Positions 24,388 to 33,448 of a stretch of 64,000 nucleotides of DNA are shown piece after piece; position 1 is the stretch's first letter; each line of letters opens with the position of its first letter. The stretch comes from Oscillospiraceae bacterium (GTDB taxonomy: Bacteria > Bacillota > Clostridia > Oscillospirales > Oscillospiraceae), in the NCBI GenBank assembly GCA_017429325.1, contig JAFRPC010000055.1:1-64000 (forward strand). The letters run 5' to 3'. The notes under the pieces are model-generated. The model saw nothing but the letters and a program-made list of their open reading frames with translations, was not told where the DNA came from and did not search any database. The position numbers and the translations under genes were made by a program.

Positions 24388-26010
24388 TTATCCCTTGGGC
24401 TTCCGGTTGTAGTAATACCGGCGCTTGTTGTTCTTCTTGCCCTCGGGCTTGGGGGCGGGCTGCTCCTCGGGCCGCTTTTCGGGGGCCGGGCGCTTGGCCT
24501 GCTCGGGCTCGGGCAGCTTTGCCGCGGGCTTGCCCTGCTGCTTGCGGCGGCGCTGCTGGCGGGAGGGCTGCTTGGCCTGCTCCTGCTTCACGGGCTTTTC
24601 GACGCGCTCCGCCTGCTCCGGCGCCTTCTCGGGGGGGCGCTTGTTTTTCTTGCGCCGGGAATTGTCCTGCTTCTTTTCGGCAGGGGCGGGACGCTCCGGC
24701 TTCGGCTGCTCCGGCTTGGACTGCTCTGCCTGCACTTGCTCCGCCTTCGCCTGCTCCGGCTTGAGCTGGTGGAACGGCTTCTGCGGCCTGCGCTCTCTGC
24801 GCTGGCGGCGAGACGCTCCGTTCTCGGCGCTCTGCTCCCTGTGGGGCGGCTCTGCCTGGGACTCCGGCGTCTCGGAGACAGCAGCAGGCGCTTCATAGAG
24901 CTCCTCTGTCTGCTCCGGGTCCACGGTCAGCCGCTGCTCCAAGCGAGAATACAGCGGAAGGCCCTCTTCCCGCCGTCCGGAAATGGGCGCCAGGTCCTCC
25001 GGGATGGGCGGGTCGTTTTTCCGGGGCTTGCCGCTGCGGAGCACGCAGATGTCCGCGTTGCGGTAGGTATGGACCTCCCCGTCGCCCTTTTCCATGCGGA
25101 CGCTGACGCTCTGGCGCATCAGATTCACGCTGGCAACGGTACCGCGCCCGTCCGGCGTATCCACCAGGGACTCCGGCTTGGGGCTGGTCTTGATGAGGTC
25201 CTCGTAGGCGTCCTGCTCATATTTGAGGCAGCACATCAGTCTGCCGCAGGTACCGGATATCTTGGTGGGGTTCAGGCTGAGGCTCTGGGTCTTTGCCATC
25301 TTGATGGACACGGGCTGAAAGTCCTCCAAAAAGCTGGCACAGCAGAAGGGTCTGCGGCAGATGCCCAGTCCGCCCAGCATCTTGGCCTTGTCGCGGACGC
25401 CGATCTGCCGCAGCTCGATGCGGATGTGGAAGTTGGAGGCCAGAATGCGCACCAGCTCCCGGAAGTCCACGCGACCGTCCGCCGTGAAGAAGAAGAGCAG
25501 CTTGCTGCCGTCGAAGGCGCATTCCACGGACACCAGCTGCATGTCCAGGCCCAGCTCCTCGATTTTTTTCAGGCAGAAGGCGTAGGCCTCCTTTTCCCGG
25601 CGCTCGTTCTCCGCCTTGATGCGCTCGTCGATGGGCGTCGCCACCCGGAGGACCCGGCGCAGGGGCTGTACCAGCTCCCGGCGGTTGATTTTATGGCTGC
25701 CGAGGACGCAGAACCCGTATTCCGCGCCTCGGGAGGTGTCGATGATGACGTGGTCCCCGTTTTTCAGCTCCAGTCCGGCGGGGTCGAAAAAGTAGATCTT
25801 GCTGCCGGGACGGAACTGCACGTCGCAGACCATGACCCGCTCAGAGACCTCGGGGGACTCGGCGGGCGGCTGGGCCTGGGCCGTTTGCAGCCGGGGCGCC
25901 TGCTTTCTGGAAAGTGCGCCCAGGGCCGGGGCGGGACCGCGCTCCGCCGGAGCCTCCTGCTCCCGCAGCTCCTTGTTGACTTGGTTTTCCTGTTCCATAT
26001 CGTTTACCAT
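24388..26010 (-). CDS. ricT: PSP1-domain protein RicT (YaaT family)
   Basis: RicT/YaaT is part of the RicA-F-T complex that modulates RNase Y mRNA processing and sporulation in Bacillus. The PSP1 core is clear: RVMVCDVQFRPGSKIYFFD, DHVIIDTSRGAEYGFC, and the cysteine cluster CRRPFCCASFL plus CGRLMCC that binds iron-sulfur. A roughly 150-residue tail rich in Gln, Lys, Glu and Pro (many EQAK, EQPKPE repeats) is appended after the core, well beyond the roughly 275 residues of Bacillus YaaT. ATG 26010 is chosen. GTG and ATG alternatives exist nearby, and a much longer open frame upstream only shadows holB. Confidence 0.9.
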   Translation of the reverse strand: MVNDMEQENQVNKELREQEAPAERGPAPALGALSRKQAPRLQTAQAQPPAESPEVSERVMVCDVQFRPGSKIYFFDPAGLELKNGDHVIIDTSRGAEYGFCVLGSHKINRRELVQPLRRVLRVATPIDERIKAENERREKEAYAFCLKKIEELGLDMQLVSVECAFDGSKLLFFFTADGRVDFRELVRILASNFHIRIELRQIGVRDKAKMLGGLGICRRPFCCASFLEDFQPVSIKMAKTQSLSLNPTKISGTCGRLMCCLKYEQDAYEDLIKTSPKPESLVDTPDGRGTVASVNLMRQSVSVRMEKGDGEVHTYRNADICVLRSGKPRKNDPPIPEDLAPISGRREEGLPLYSRLEQRLTVDPEQTEELYEAPAAVSETPESQAEPPHREQSAENGASRRQRRERRPQKPFHQLKPEQAKAEQVQAEQSKPEQPKPERPAPAEKKQDNSRRKKNKRPPEKAPEQAERVEKPVKQEQAKQPSRQQRRRKQQGKPAAKLPEPEQAKRPAPEKRPEEQPAPKPEGKKNNKRRYYYNRKPKG

Positions 26011-26042
26011 TTGTCGTAGTTTCTCCAATCCTTGTTTTACAA

Positions 26043-27002
26043 TCACTCCGCGCTGTTCAGCCACACCTGGAGGGCGCCGCAGACGGAGCCGGGCAGGACG
26101 TTGCCCTGCAAAAGCTCCTCCGCCCGCTGCAAGCTGCGGACCGCGTTGAGGCAATCGGCTGTAGTGCGGCTGCGACCGATCTTCCGGGCGGCCTCCCATT
26201 TCCCCGGCAGGCCGACGCGGACCTGCATGGCCTGGCTCAGCACCTCGGTCCACTGGCGCAGCAGGGGCAGGAGCTGCTCGCTCCTGAGCCGCTCCATAGG
26301 GACCAGCAGCTCCGTGAGCCCTAAGGGGTCCCGCCCGGCAAAGCAGTCGGCAAAGCGCAGGGTCTCCCCCGCCAGGGCCTCCCCCTCCGTCAAAAGCTGC
26401 TCCGCCTGGCCCAAAAAGCCGCCGGACCGGACCCAGGCGTCGGCCAGGGCCTCCCGAGGCTTGTCGGGAAAGCGGCGCCGCAGGGCCTCCACGCAGACGG
26501 GCTCCGACAGGGGCGAGAGCTGCAGGGTCACGGCCCGGGAGCGGATCGTGGGCAGCAGGCGCTCCGCGGCGTCCGTCAGCAGGAGGAAGGCCGCGTAGTC
26601 CGGCGGCTCCTCGATGACCTTGAGCAGGGCGTTCTGGGCAGCCGGATTCATATCCTGCGCCCGGGGAAAAAGATAGATCTTCCGTCGGCCCTCGTTGGGC
26701 TTGACATAGACGTCCGCCCGGGCGCGGCGGACCGTTTCCACCGTGACGGTCTTCTTCTCCGGCGCGTCCACGGTGATCACGTCGGGGTGTACGCCGTCCA
26801 GCACCTTCCGGCAGGGGAGGCAGGTCCCGCAGGGCCTGCGGCTGCCGGCGCTGCACTGCATGGCCGCGCTCAGGATGCGGGCCAGGGTATGCTTTCCGCT
26901 GCCGGGGGGGCCCGCCAGCAGGTAGCAGTGGGAGAGCTTGTCCGCGGCAAAGGCCGCGGCCAGGGCGGTCTTCAGCCGCTCGTTGCCCAAAAGCGTCTGC
27001 AC
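26043..27002 (-). CDS. holB: DNA polymerase III delta-prime subunit
   Basis: This clamp-loader AAA+ subunit has a P-loop GPPGSGKHT near residues 32-40, a zinc module (CSAGSRRPCGTCLPC), and the segment PAAQNALLKVIEEPP that is diagnostic for delta-prime/tau. The 319-residue length is normal. Translation starts at GTG 27002 after GGTGAGGG. It lies 32 bases upstream of ricT, the standard Firmicute order. Confidence 0.93.
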   Translation of the reverse strand: MQTLLGNERLKTALAAAFAADKLSHCYLLAGPPGSGKHTLARILSAAMQCSAGSRRPCGTCLPCRKVLDGVHPDVITVDAPEKKTVTVETVRRARADVYVKPNEGRRKIYLFPRAQDMNPAAQNALLKVIEEPPDYAAFLLLTDAAERLLPTIRSRAVTLQLSPLSEPVCVEALRRRFPDKPREALADAWVRSGGFLGQAEQLLTEGEALAGETLRFADCFAGRDPLGLTELLVPMERLRSEQLLPLLRQWTEVLSQAMQVRVGLPGKWEAARKIGRSRTTADCLNAVRSLQRAEELLQGNVLPGSVCGALQVWLNSAE

Positions 27003-27074
27003 GCCCTCACCCCCATACGTTCCTGATGATATATCTTACCACAAGTTCCGGGGATATGCAAGCTTTTTTCACCG

Positions 27075-27103
27075 TTGCCTTTTCCGCCGGGATGGTGTAT
27101 AAT
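27075..27103 (+). promoter_or_regulatory. Sigma-A promoter of psuK
   Basis: TTGCCT (27075-27080), 17 bases, TATAAT (27098-27103). Confidence 0.75.
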
Positions 27104-27160
27104 TGTTTCGTACGACCGTTGTATTTCGCCGGACCGGAGCTTGCGGGGGGAGGTGTCGCT

Positions 27161-28090
27161 GTGGAAATGCCCTGGGTCGCCGTAGTCGGCGGCATCAATC
27201 TGGATATTTTAGGCCGCTCTTTCGCCCCGCTGATCCCGGCGGACTCCAACCCCGGCGCGGTGCGGCTCTCCCTCGGCGGCGTGGGCCGGAACGTGGCCCA
27301 CAATCTGGCCCTGCTGGGGACCCGGGTCTTCCTGCTCACGGCCCTGGCCGGGGACGGCTGGGAGGCCCGCATCCGGGCGGGCTGCGCCGCGGCAGGCATC
27401 GACCTGACCCGGGCCTGCCGCGTCCCGGCGGGCGTCACCTCCACCTACCTGGCCATCGAAGGCCTGGCGGGGGACCTGGAGCTGGCAATCTGCGACAACA
27501 CCCTGGCGGACCACATCACCCCCGCCTACCTCGAGGGCTGTCTGGACGTGCTGAACGGGGCCGCCGCGGTGGTGCTGGACGCCAATCTGAGCCCGGAGAC
27601 CCTGGCCTGGCTGGCGGAGCGCTGCACGGCGCCGCTCTTCGCGGACCCCGTCTCCGTGACGAAGGCGGAGAAGCTGCGGCCCATCCTGGACCGGCTCTTC
27701 CTGTGCAAGCCCAACCGGCTGGAGGCGGAGCTGCTCTCCGGCCTGCCCATCACGGACCGCCCGAGCTTAGAGCTGGCGGCGGAAAAGCTGCTGGCCGCAG
27801 GGCTGCGGCGGGTCTGCATCTCCCTGGGCAGCCGGGGGCTGTACTGCGCCTGGGGCGAGGCCCGCTGCCTGGTCCCCTGCCCGGAGACGAAGCTGGTCAA
27901 CGCCAGCGGCGGGGGCGACGCCCTGGCCGCCGGTCTGGTGCGGGCCTTCCTGGACAGCCTCCCCCCGGAGGAAGCCGCCCGCTTCGCCCTGGCCTGCTCC
28001 GCCATCGCCGTAGAAGGGGAGGACACCATCAATCCCGCGCTGTCTCTTGATGCTGTACGAAAGCGGATTAAAATGCAGAGTGTAAAGTGA
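27161..28090 (+). CDS. psuK: Pseudouridine kinase, PfkB family
   Basis: This PfkB-type sugar kinase is predicted to phosphorylate pseudouridine because psuG follows. It has the N-terminal VVGGINLDILG, GGVGRNVAHNLALLG (substrate side) and the C-terminal anion-hole motif NASGGGDALAAGLV with the catalytic Asp. GGGGGAGGTG is followed by GTG 27161 at good distance; ATG 27167 two codons later is the alternative. The last 23 codons are duplicated just downstream in a 191-bp repeat. Products then pass to PsuG for cleavage to ribose 5-phosphate and uracil. Confidence 0.87.
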   Translation: MEMPWVAVVGGINLDILGRSFAPLIPADSNPGAVRLSLGGVGRNVAHNLALLGTRVFLLTALAGDGWEARIRAGCAAAGIDLTRACRVPAGVTSTYLAIEGLAGDLELAICDNTLADHITPAYLEGCLDVLNGAAAVVLDANLSPETLAWLAERCTAPLFADPVSVTKAEKLRPILDRLFLCKPNRLEAELLSGLPITDRPSLELAAEKLLAAGLRRVCISLGSRGLYCAWGEARCLVPCPETKLVNASGGGDALAAGLVRAFLDSLPPEEAARFALACSAIAVEGEDTINPALSLDAVRKRIKMQSVK

Positions 28091-28400
28091 AGAGTGAAGA
28101 GTTGCGGTATCCTGCAATTTGACAATTGCAGGATGATTTGAATATGTTTTTCATATCGCAGATATGAAAAACTCCGAAACTATTCACTCCACACTCTTCA
28201 CTACACAAGGAGGACACCATCAACCCCACGCTGTCTCTTGACGCTGTACGAAAGCGGATTAAAATGCAGAGTGTAAAGTGAAGAGTGAAGAGTTGCGGTA
28301 TCCTGCAATTTGACAATTGCAGGATGATTTGAATATGTTTTTCATATCGCAGATATGAAAAACTCCGAAACTATTCACTATTCACTATTCACTCTTCACT
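28020..28400. repeat. 191-bp direct duplication of the psuK 3' end and its repeat element
   Basis: Unit 1 begins at 28020 inside psuK; unit 2 begins at 28211 and repeats the last 23 codons (with an Ala to Thr change), the stop codon, and two palindromes. The palindromes are CCTGCAATT/AATTGCAGG (28111-28132) and GTTTTTCATATC/GATATGAAAAAC (28146-28172). The junction AAGGAGGACACCATC resembles AAGGAGGAAACCAAC before psuG. The same palindrome family lies at 2467-2768. Confidence 0.9.
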
Positions 28401-28420
28401 ATGCAAGGAGGAAACCAACA

Positions 28421-29353
28421 ATGAACCTGCACAAATACCTGGACGTCAACCCCGAGGTCGCCGCGGCTGTGGCCGCGGGGCGGCCTGTGGTGGCTCTGGA
28501 ATCCACCATCATCTCCCACGGGATGCCCTATCCCCAGAACGTGGAGACGGCCCTGAACGTGGAGAAGGTCATCCGGGACAACGGCGCTGTCCCCGCCACC
28601 ATCGCCATCCTGGGCGGGCGGCTGAAGGCCGGGCTGACCCCGGAGGAGATCGAATCCCTGGGCAAGACCGGCCAGGCCGTCACCAAGGCCAGCCGCCGGG
28701 ACCTGCCGGTCCTGGTCGCCAAGGGCATGGACGGGGCCACCACCGTCACCACCACCATGATGATCGCCCATATGGCGGGCATCCAGATCTTTGCCACCGG
28801 CGGCATCGGCGGCGTCCACCGGGGGGCTGAGACCACCATGGACATCTCCGCCGACTTAGAGGAGCTGGCCAACACCCCCGTCATGGTGGTCTGCGCCGGA
28901 GCCAAGTCCATTCTGGACCTGGGGCTGACCCTGGAATATCTGGAGACCCACGGGGTCCCGGTGCTGGGCTATCAGACCAAGGAGCTGCCCGCCTTCTACA
29001 CCCGCCGCAGCGGCTTTGAGGTGGACTACCGCATCGACAGCCCCGAGGAGCTGGCCCGCGTCTTCAAGGTCCAGCGGGACCTGGGCCTGAAGGGCGGCGT
29101 GCTCGTGACGAACCCCATCCCCGCCGAGTACGCCATGGACTACGAGGTCATCAACAAGGCCATCGACCAGGCCATCGCGGACGCGGTGCGCGACGGCGTC
29201 CACGGCAAGGCCACGACCCCCTACCTGCTGGCGAAGGTCAAGGACCTCACCGGCGGCGACAGCCTGGCCTCCAACATCCAATTGGTGTACAACAACGCCA
29301 GGCTCGCGGCAAAAACCGCCGCGGCGTTTTGTAAAATGCAGAATGAAAAGTGA
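28421..29353 (+). CDS. psuG: Pseudouridine-5'-phosphate glycosidase
   Basis: PsuG splits pseudouridine 5'-phosphate into uracil and ribose 5-phosphate. The 310-residue protein shows VALESTIISHGMPYPQN with the catalytic Glu, AILGGRLKAGLT with the active-site Lys, GMDGATTVTTTM, and FATGGIGGVHRGAE. AAGGAGG stands before ATG 28421. It is paired with psuK, as in many gut bacteria, although the 331-base repeat duplication separates them. Confidence 0.95.
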   Translation: MNLHKYLDVNPEVAAAVAAGRPVVALESTIISHGMPYPQNVETALNVEKVIRDNGAVPATIAILGGRLKAGLTPEEIESLGKTGQAVTKASRRDLPVLVAKGMDGATTVTTTMMIAHMAGIQIFATGGIGGVHRGAETTMDISADLEELANTPVMVVCAGAKSILDLGLTLEYLETHGVPVLGYQTKELPAFYTRRSGFEVDYRIDSPEELARVFKVQRDLGLKGGVLVTNPIPAEYAMDYEVINKAIDQAIADAVRDGVHGKATTPYLLAKVKDLTGGDSLASNIQLVYNNARLAAKTAAAFCKMQNEK

Positions 29354-29372
29354 AGCGTGAAAGGAGCATCAT

Positions 29373-30875
29373 ATGACCATTCAAGAGGCATTAAAAACTT
29401 ACAGAGAAAAGATCTTCGCCATGCAGGCCCTGGGCCACGCTATGGGCGTCCTGCACTACGACGGCGCCACCGTGGCTCCGGTGGAGTCCGCCGAGGGCCG
29501 CGGCAAGACCCTGGGCTATCTCTCCGGCTGCGCCTATGAGATCGAGACCGGCAAGGAGCTCAGCGAGGCCGCCAAGTATCTCAACGAGCACAAGGAGGAG
29601 CTGAACGCCCAGGACCGCCGGGAGATCGAGGTCTTCCTGCGGGAGAGCGAGTTCACCGCCTCCATTCCCCAGGCCGAATACGTGGCCTATGTGGAGCTGC
29701 TGAACAAGGCCGACGCGGTCTGGCACAAGGCCAAGCAGGACAGCGACTTTGCCTCCTTCGCCCCCATTGTGAAGGAGATCTTCGAGACCAACGTCCGCTT
29801 TGCCAAATACTACAAGCCGGACCAGGCCCCCTACGACACCCAGCTCAGCCGCTACGAGCGGGGCCTCACCATGGAGAAGACCGACGCCTTCTTCAACGCC
29901 CTGAAGGAGCGCATCGTCCCCCTGCTGAAGCGGGTCATGGAAAAGCCCCAGGTGGACGACAGCTTCCTCTGGGGGAAGTGCTACCCCATCGAGGCCCAGC
30001 GGAAGTTCTCCGACTATCTGATGGAGGTCATCACCATCGACCGGGACCGCTGCGCCATCGGCGAGACGGAGCACCCCTTCACCACCAACTTCAACAAGAA
30101 GGACGTGCGCATCACCACCCACTACCACGAGGAGACCCCCGTCTACTCCATGTACTCCGTAATCCACGAGGGCGGCCACGCCCTCTACGAGCTCCACTCC
30201 GCCGACGAGCTGGAGGGGACCGTCCTCTCCGGCGGCGTGTCCATGTCCATCCATGAGAGCCAGTCCCGCTTCATGGAAAATCTGATTGGCCGCAGCCGTC
30301 CCTTCATCGAGCTGATCTTCCCCAAGATGCAGGAGCTCTTCCCGGAGCAGCTGGCCGGGGTGACGGCGGAGCAGATGTACCTGGCCGTCAACAAGGCCGA
30401 GCCCAGCCTGATCCGCACCGAGGCCGACGAGCTGACCTACGCCCTCCACGTGCTGGTCCGCTACGAGATCGAAAAGGGCCTCTTCGACGGCTCCATCGTC
30501 CCGGAGGAGCTGCCGCAGGTCTGGAACGCCAAGTACAAGGAGTACTTAGGCATCGACGTGCCCGACGACAAGCGGGGCGTCCTCCAGGACAGCCACTGGT
30601 CCGGCGGCAACGTGGGCTACTTCCCCTCCTACGCCCTGGGCTCCGCCTACGGCGCTCAGATGCTGGCGAAGATGAAGGAAACCGTGGACGTAGACGGCGC
30701 CGTCCGCTCCGGCGACCTGCGGCCCATCACCGGCTGGCTGGAGGAGCACATCTGGAAGTTCGGCGGTCTCTATGACCCCATCGAGCTGCTGGAGCGTGCC
30801 GTCGGCGCACCCTTCGACCCCAAGTACTTCACCGACTACCTGGAGAAGAAGTTCACGGAGATCTACAAGCTGTAG
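29373..30875 (+). CDS. Metallocarboxypeptidase, M32 family
   Basis: This is a 500-residue cytosolic zinc carboxypeptidase (Taq carboxypeptidase type). HEGGH in VIHEGGHALYEL is the HExxH metal site, HESQSRFMENLIGRS contains the third ligand and family signature, and RTEADELTYALHVLVRYEIE follows as in M32 enzymes. AAGGAG precedes ATG 29373. It is 19 bases downstream of psuG, so it may be co-transcribed. Confidence 0.94.
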   Translation: MTIQEALKTYREKIFAMQALGHAMGVLHYDGATVAPVESAEGRGKTLGYLSGCAYEIETGKELSEAAKYLNEHKEELNAQDRREIEVFLRESEFTASIPQAEYVAYVELLNKADAVWHKAKQDSDFASFAPIVKEIFETNVRFAKYYKPDQAPYDTQLSRYERGLTMEKTDAFFNALKERIVPLLKRVMEKPQVDDSFLWGKCYPIEAQRKFSDYLMEVITIDRDRCAIGETEHPFTTNFNKKDVRITTHYHEETPVYSMYSVIHEGGHALYELHSADELEGTVLSGGVSMSIHESQSRFMENLIGRSRPFIELIFPKMQELFPEQLAGVTAEQMYLAVNKAEPSLIRTEADELTYALHVLVRYEIEKGLFDGSIVPEELPQVWNAKYKEYLGIDVPDDKRGVLQDSHWSGGNVGYFPSYALGSAYGAQMLAKMKETVDVDGAVRSGDLRPITGWLEEHIWKFGGLYDPIELLERAVGAPFDPKYFTDYLEKKFTEIYKL

Positions 30876-30880
30876 GAATG

Positions 30881-30964
30881 GCTCTGTAGGGACGGCTCTG
30901 TAGGGACGGCTCTGTAGGGACGGCTCTGTAGGGACGGCTCTGTAGGGACGGCTCTCAGCCGTCC
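30881..30964. repeat. 14-bp tandem repeat ending in a hairpin
   Basis: GCTCTGTAGGGACG is repeated five times at 14-base spacing (30881-30950). A sixth unit changes into GCTCTCAGCCGTCC, completing the GGACGGCT/AGCCGTCC hairpin of the GTAGGGACGG family. It looks like slippage expansion of one arm of that element. Confidence 0.92.
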
Positions 30965-31056
30965 GCCCTTCCGAAACCAAAAAACCTGGCTGCAAATGCC
31001 AGAGGCTGATAAGGAAGTATTCCTGAAATCATAGTCCTGGCATTGTGAGGCAAAAC

Positions 31057-31101
31057 AAAAGCCTGTAGTTCAACCTGTAAAGGCTTGTTCTACAGGCTTT
31101 T
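31057..31101. terminator. 12-bp inverted repeat, terminator-like
   Basis: AAAAGCCTGTAG (31057-31068) and CTACAGGCTTTT (31090-31101) pair perfectly around 21 bases. It could end the psuKG-carboxypeptidase transcript. The rest of 30965-31212 shows no gene. Confidence 0.6.
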
Positions 31102-31212
31102 GCTGTATGTATAGATCTAAGCAGGCAATTACTCTATATCAACATTTCTATTTCGCACATTCGACAAGCTCCCCTCCTTCGGCTACAATGGAGGCGGAAG
31201 GAGGCGATTGCT

Positions 31213-31362
31213 ATGAAACGAGAGAAACGCTATTTGTACCTGGACGACTTCGAGCACCGGTTGGCCGTCGCGGGGATGAATCACTTCCGAAACCACCTGC
31301 TACAGACAGGTAAACCAAGCTCTTTCATTCGATTGATCCATTTCTCCATACCCTGCATGTAA
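31213..31362 (+). pseudogene. Fragment of a small conserved element-borne protein
   Basis: GGAGG precedes ATG 31213. The first 31 residues begin MKREKRYLYLDDFEHRL, matching as I recall it the start of a short hypothetical protein common on mobile elements of gut Clostridia. The sequence then departs at QTGKPSSF and stops after 49 codons. I read this as a 5' fragment joined to unrelated DNA near 31310. Confidence 0.45.
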
Positions 31363-31618
31363 TCCCGATTGATCAGCCGATCCACCGTTCCGACAATGAC
31401 CTCGTCCTCCTCCACGTTTGCAATCGTTCCGCGATAGCGAAAGTATTCGCAGACCTCCCGACCGCTCTCCTCCGTGAAAAGCTCGGCGACCTCAGCCTGC
31501 ATGGCCTCCTGATCGATCTGGTCAAAAGGAGTCAAACCGGGAAGGGCTTTTCCCGCCCAATGGAGATTTTCACCGACCTTGTGAAACTCACGAACGTTCA
31601 GAAATCCATCCCGGAGCT
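31281..31618 (-). other. Open frame of unknown origin, probably a gene fragment
   Basis: About 112 codons are open on the minus strand, including FDQIDQEAMQAEVAELF and YRGTIANVEEDEVIVGTVD. No good start codon (TTG 31535 at best) or ribosome site is present, and it overlaps the fragment on the other strand. The family is not recognised. It may be a remnant of a mobile-element gene cut by the IS21-type insertion. Confidence 0.3.
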
Positions 31619-31738
31619 ACTCCAGAATTCGGAAACCGAAACCGCTGAAAACAGCGATTCGTGCCGCGGTATCGTTTTAATAATACTGGTTCATAAGCTG
31701 CACGGTGAAATGCCCCGCTGAAAAATTTCGCAACGAAA

Positions 31739-31879
31739 GCCGAAGCTGCACGGAGTTTTAGCCGAACCTTCACGGAGTTTTAGCCGAACCTTCACGCAGT
31801 TTTAGCCGAGGCGTCACGGAGTAGAGCCGAGGTCTTGTATAATAGTCGCAGCACGCTTGTTGCGTGACTACTATACAAG
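31739..31879 (+). repeat. Left IS21 repeat array and promoter-proximal palindrome
   Basis: Four units of GCCGAACCTTCACGGAGTTTTA type start at 31739, 31761, 31783 and 31805, with a partial fifth at 31826 and a degenerate unit near 31695. An imperfect palindrome (CTTGTATAATAGTC at 31833 against GACTACTATACAAG ending at 31879) follows and contains TATAAT. It lies just before istA. Confidence 0.85.
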
Positions 31880-31891
31880 GGGGTCTATAAA

Positions 31892-33448
31892 ATGAGTCAA
31901 GTAGACTATCTGGAGATTCTGCGATTGCGGTCGCTTCGGTACAGCAAGAATAGCATCTCCGCAAACGTTCACAGCTCTCATCATACAGTGGAAGATGTAC
32001 TTGCTGCTGCGGACGCAAAGAGCATTGCCTGGCCAATCGACGAAGATGTAACGAATGCCAAGCTAGAGATGCAGCTCTTTCCGGACAAATACAGGTACGT
32101 TTCCCTGTATATTGCGCCGGACTTCCAGTACATCCACGAGGAGCTCGCCAAGAAGGGCGTAACGCTCACATTGCTGTGGGAGGAGTACTGCCAGAAGGTT
32201 CGGGCCACCGGCGGCGTTCCGTACATGTATACGCAGTTCTGTGAGAAGTACCGCCGCTGGGCTCGCGTGACGAAAGCGACCATGCGCATCTCTCACAAGC
32301 CGGGAGACGCCATGCAGGTGGACTGGGCCGGAGATCCGCTGTATATTACGGACTCTGTGACCGGCGAGCTTGAAACCGTCCCCATCTTTGTGGCCGTCCT
32401 GCCCTGCAGCTGGTACACCTATGCGGAAGCCTGCTGTGACATGAAGCAGGAGCGTTGGCTTCTGTGTCACGTCCACGCCTTTTCGTATTTCGGCGGCGTT
32501 CCCCGGCTTATAATCCCGGACAACTGCAAGACGGCAACGACGGCCAACACCAGGTACGAAACTGTGCTGAACCGGAGCTACCAGGAGCTCGCCGAGCACT
32601 ACGGAACGGCAATCGTCCCCGCCAGAGTCAAGAAGCCGGACGACAAGGCTGCTGCCGAGGGCTCCGTGCGTTTTGTATCTACGTGGATTACCGCCGCACT
32701 GCGTGACAAGAAATTCTTTTCCCTTGCGGAAACACAGCAAGCCGTGCAGGAGAAGCTGGAGGAGCTGAACCGACGTCCGTTCAAGAAGCGTCCCGGCTGC
32801 CGGCTTACCGCATACGAACAGGAAGAAAAGGCGTTTATGGGGCCTCTGCCTGTACATACCTATGAGCCTGCCGTGTGGCTCCATCCAAAGGTCGGTTATG
32901 ATTATCTGGTCTCCGACGGCGTCAACAAGTACTCCGTCCCTTACGACCTGATTGGGGAAAAGGTGGACGTCCGTCTGACGAGCCAAATCGTAGAGGTGTT
33001 CTACAAGCAGACGCGAGTCGCGGCTCATATCCGGTTGGACAAGCCTCAGCGAGATCCGGTGGTAAAGCCGGAGCATATGCCGGAGGCTCACAGGCGGTAT
33101 TTGAACTACACCGCTGACGACTTTACCGCCTGGGCAAATACCGTTGGTCCGAATACGGCGGAGACCGTACAGCGTTTCCTTACCGGCGGCAGAGAGGCCG
33201 AGCAGGGCTTTAAGGCCTGCGCCAGCCTGACGAAGCTGGGTTCCCGGTACGGCGCAAAGCGATTGGAGGACGCCTGCGAACGGGTTCTGCGCTTGACCTC
33301 GACGCCCACGATCCGCAATATTAGCGCCTTGTGCAAAGCTTCCGCAGAGCGTAAGGAAGCGGCTCCGCAGGAAGTACGCAAGGAAGGCAGTCACGGCATT
33401 ACCAGAGGCGCGGCCTATTACCGGAAGGGAGGCCAGCGCAATGAATAA
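31892..33448 (+). CDS. istA: IS21 transposase IstA
   Basis: IstA is a DDE integrase-type transposase of 518 residues. It has an N-terminal helix-turn-helix region (YLEILRLRSLRYSKNSISANV) and an rve catalytic core starting near GDAMQVDWAGDPLYI, where DWAG contains the first Asp. FGGVPRLIIPDNCKTA contains the second Asp and DDKAAAEGSV the Glu. The core appears intact. GGGGG stands before ATG 31892. The stop lies 8 bases into istB. Confidence 0.93.
   Translation: MSQVDYLEILRLRSLRYSKNSISANVHSSHHTVEDVLAAADAKSIAWPIDEDVTNAKLEMQLFPDKYRYVSLYIAPDFQYIHEELAKKGVTLTLLWEEYCQKVRATGGVPYMYTQFCEKYRRWARVTKATMRISHKPGDAMQVDWAGDPLYITDSVTGELETVPIFVAVLPCSWYTYAEACCDMKQERWLLCHVHAFSYFGGVPRLIIPDNCKTATTANTRYETVLNRSYQELAEHYGTAIVPARVKKPDDKAAAEGSVRFVSTWITAALRDKKFFSLAETQQAVQEKLEELNRRPFKKRPGCRLTAYEQEEKAFMGPLPVHTYEPAVWLHPKVGYDYLVSDGVNKYSVPYDLIGEKVDVRLTSQIVEVFYKQTRVAAHIRLDKPQRDPVVKPEHMPEAHRRYLNYTADDFTAWANTVGPNTAETVQRFLTGGREAEQGFKACASLTKLGSRYGAKRLEDACERVLRLTSTPTIRNISALCKASAERKEAAPQEVRKEGSHGITRGAAYYRKGGQRNE

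Noticed and set aside
26011..26856. Long N-terminal extension of the RicT frame
   Set aside because: The extension reads through holB in another frame and has no ribosome site; RicT proteins start near the chosen ATG.
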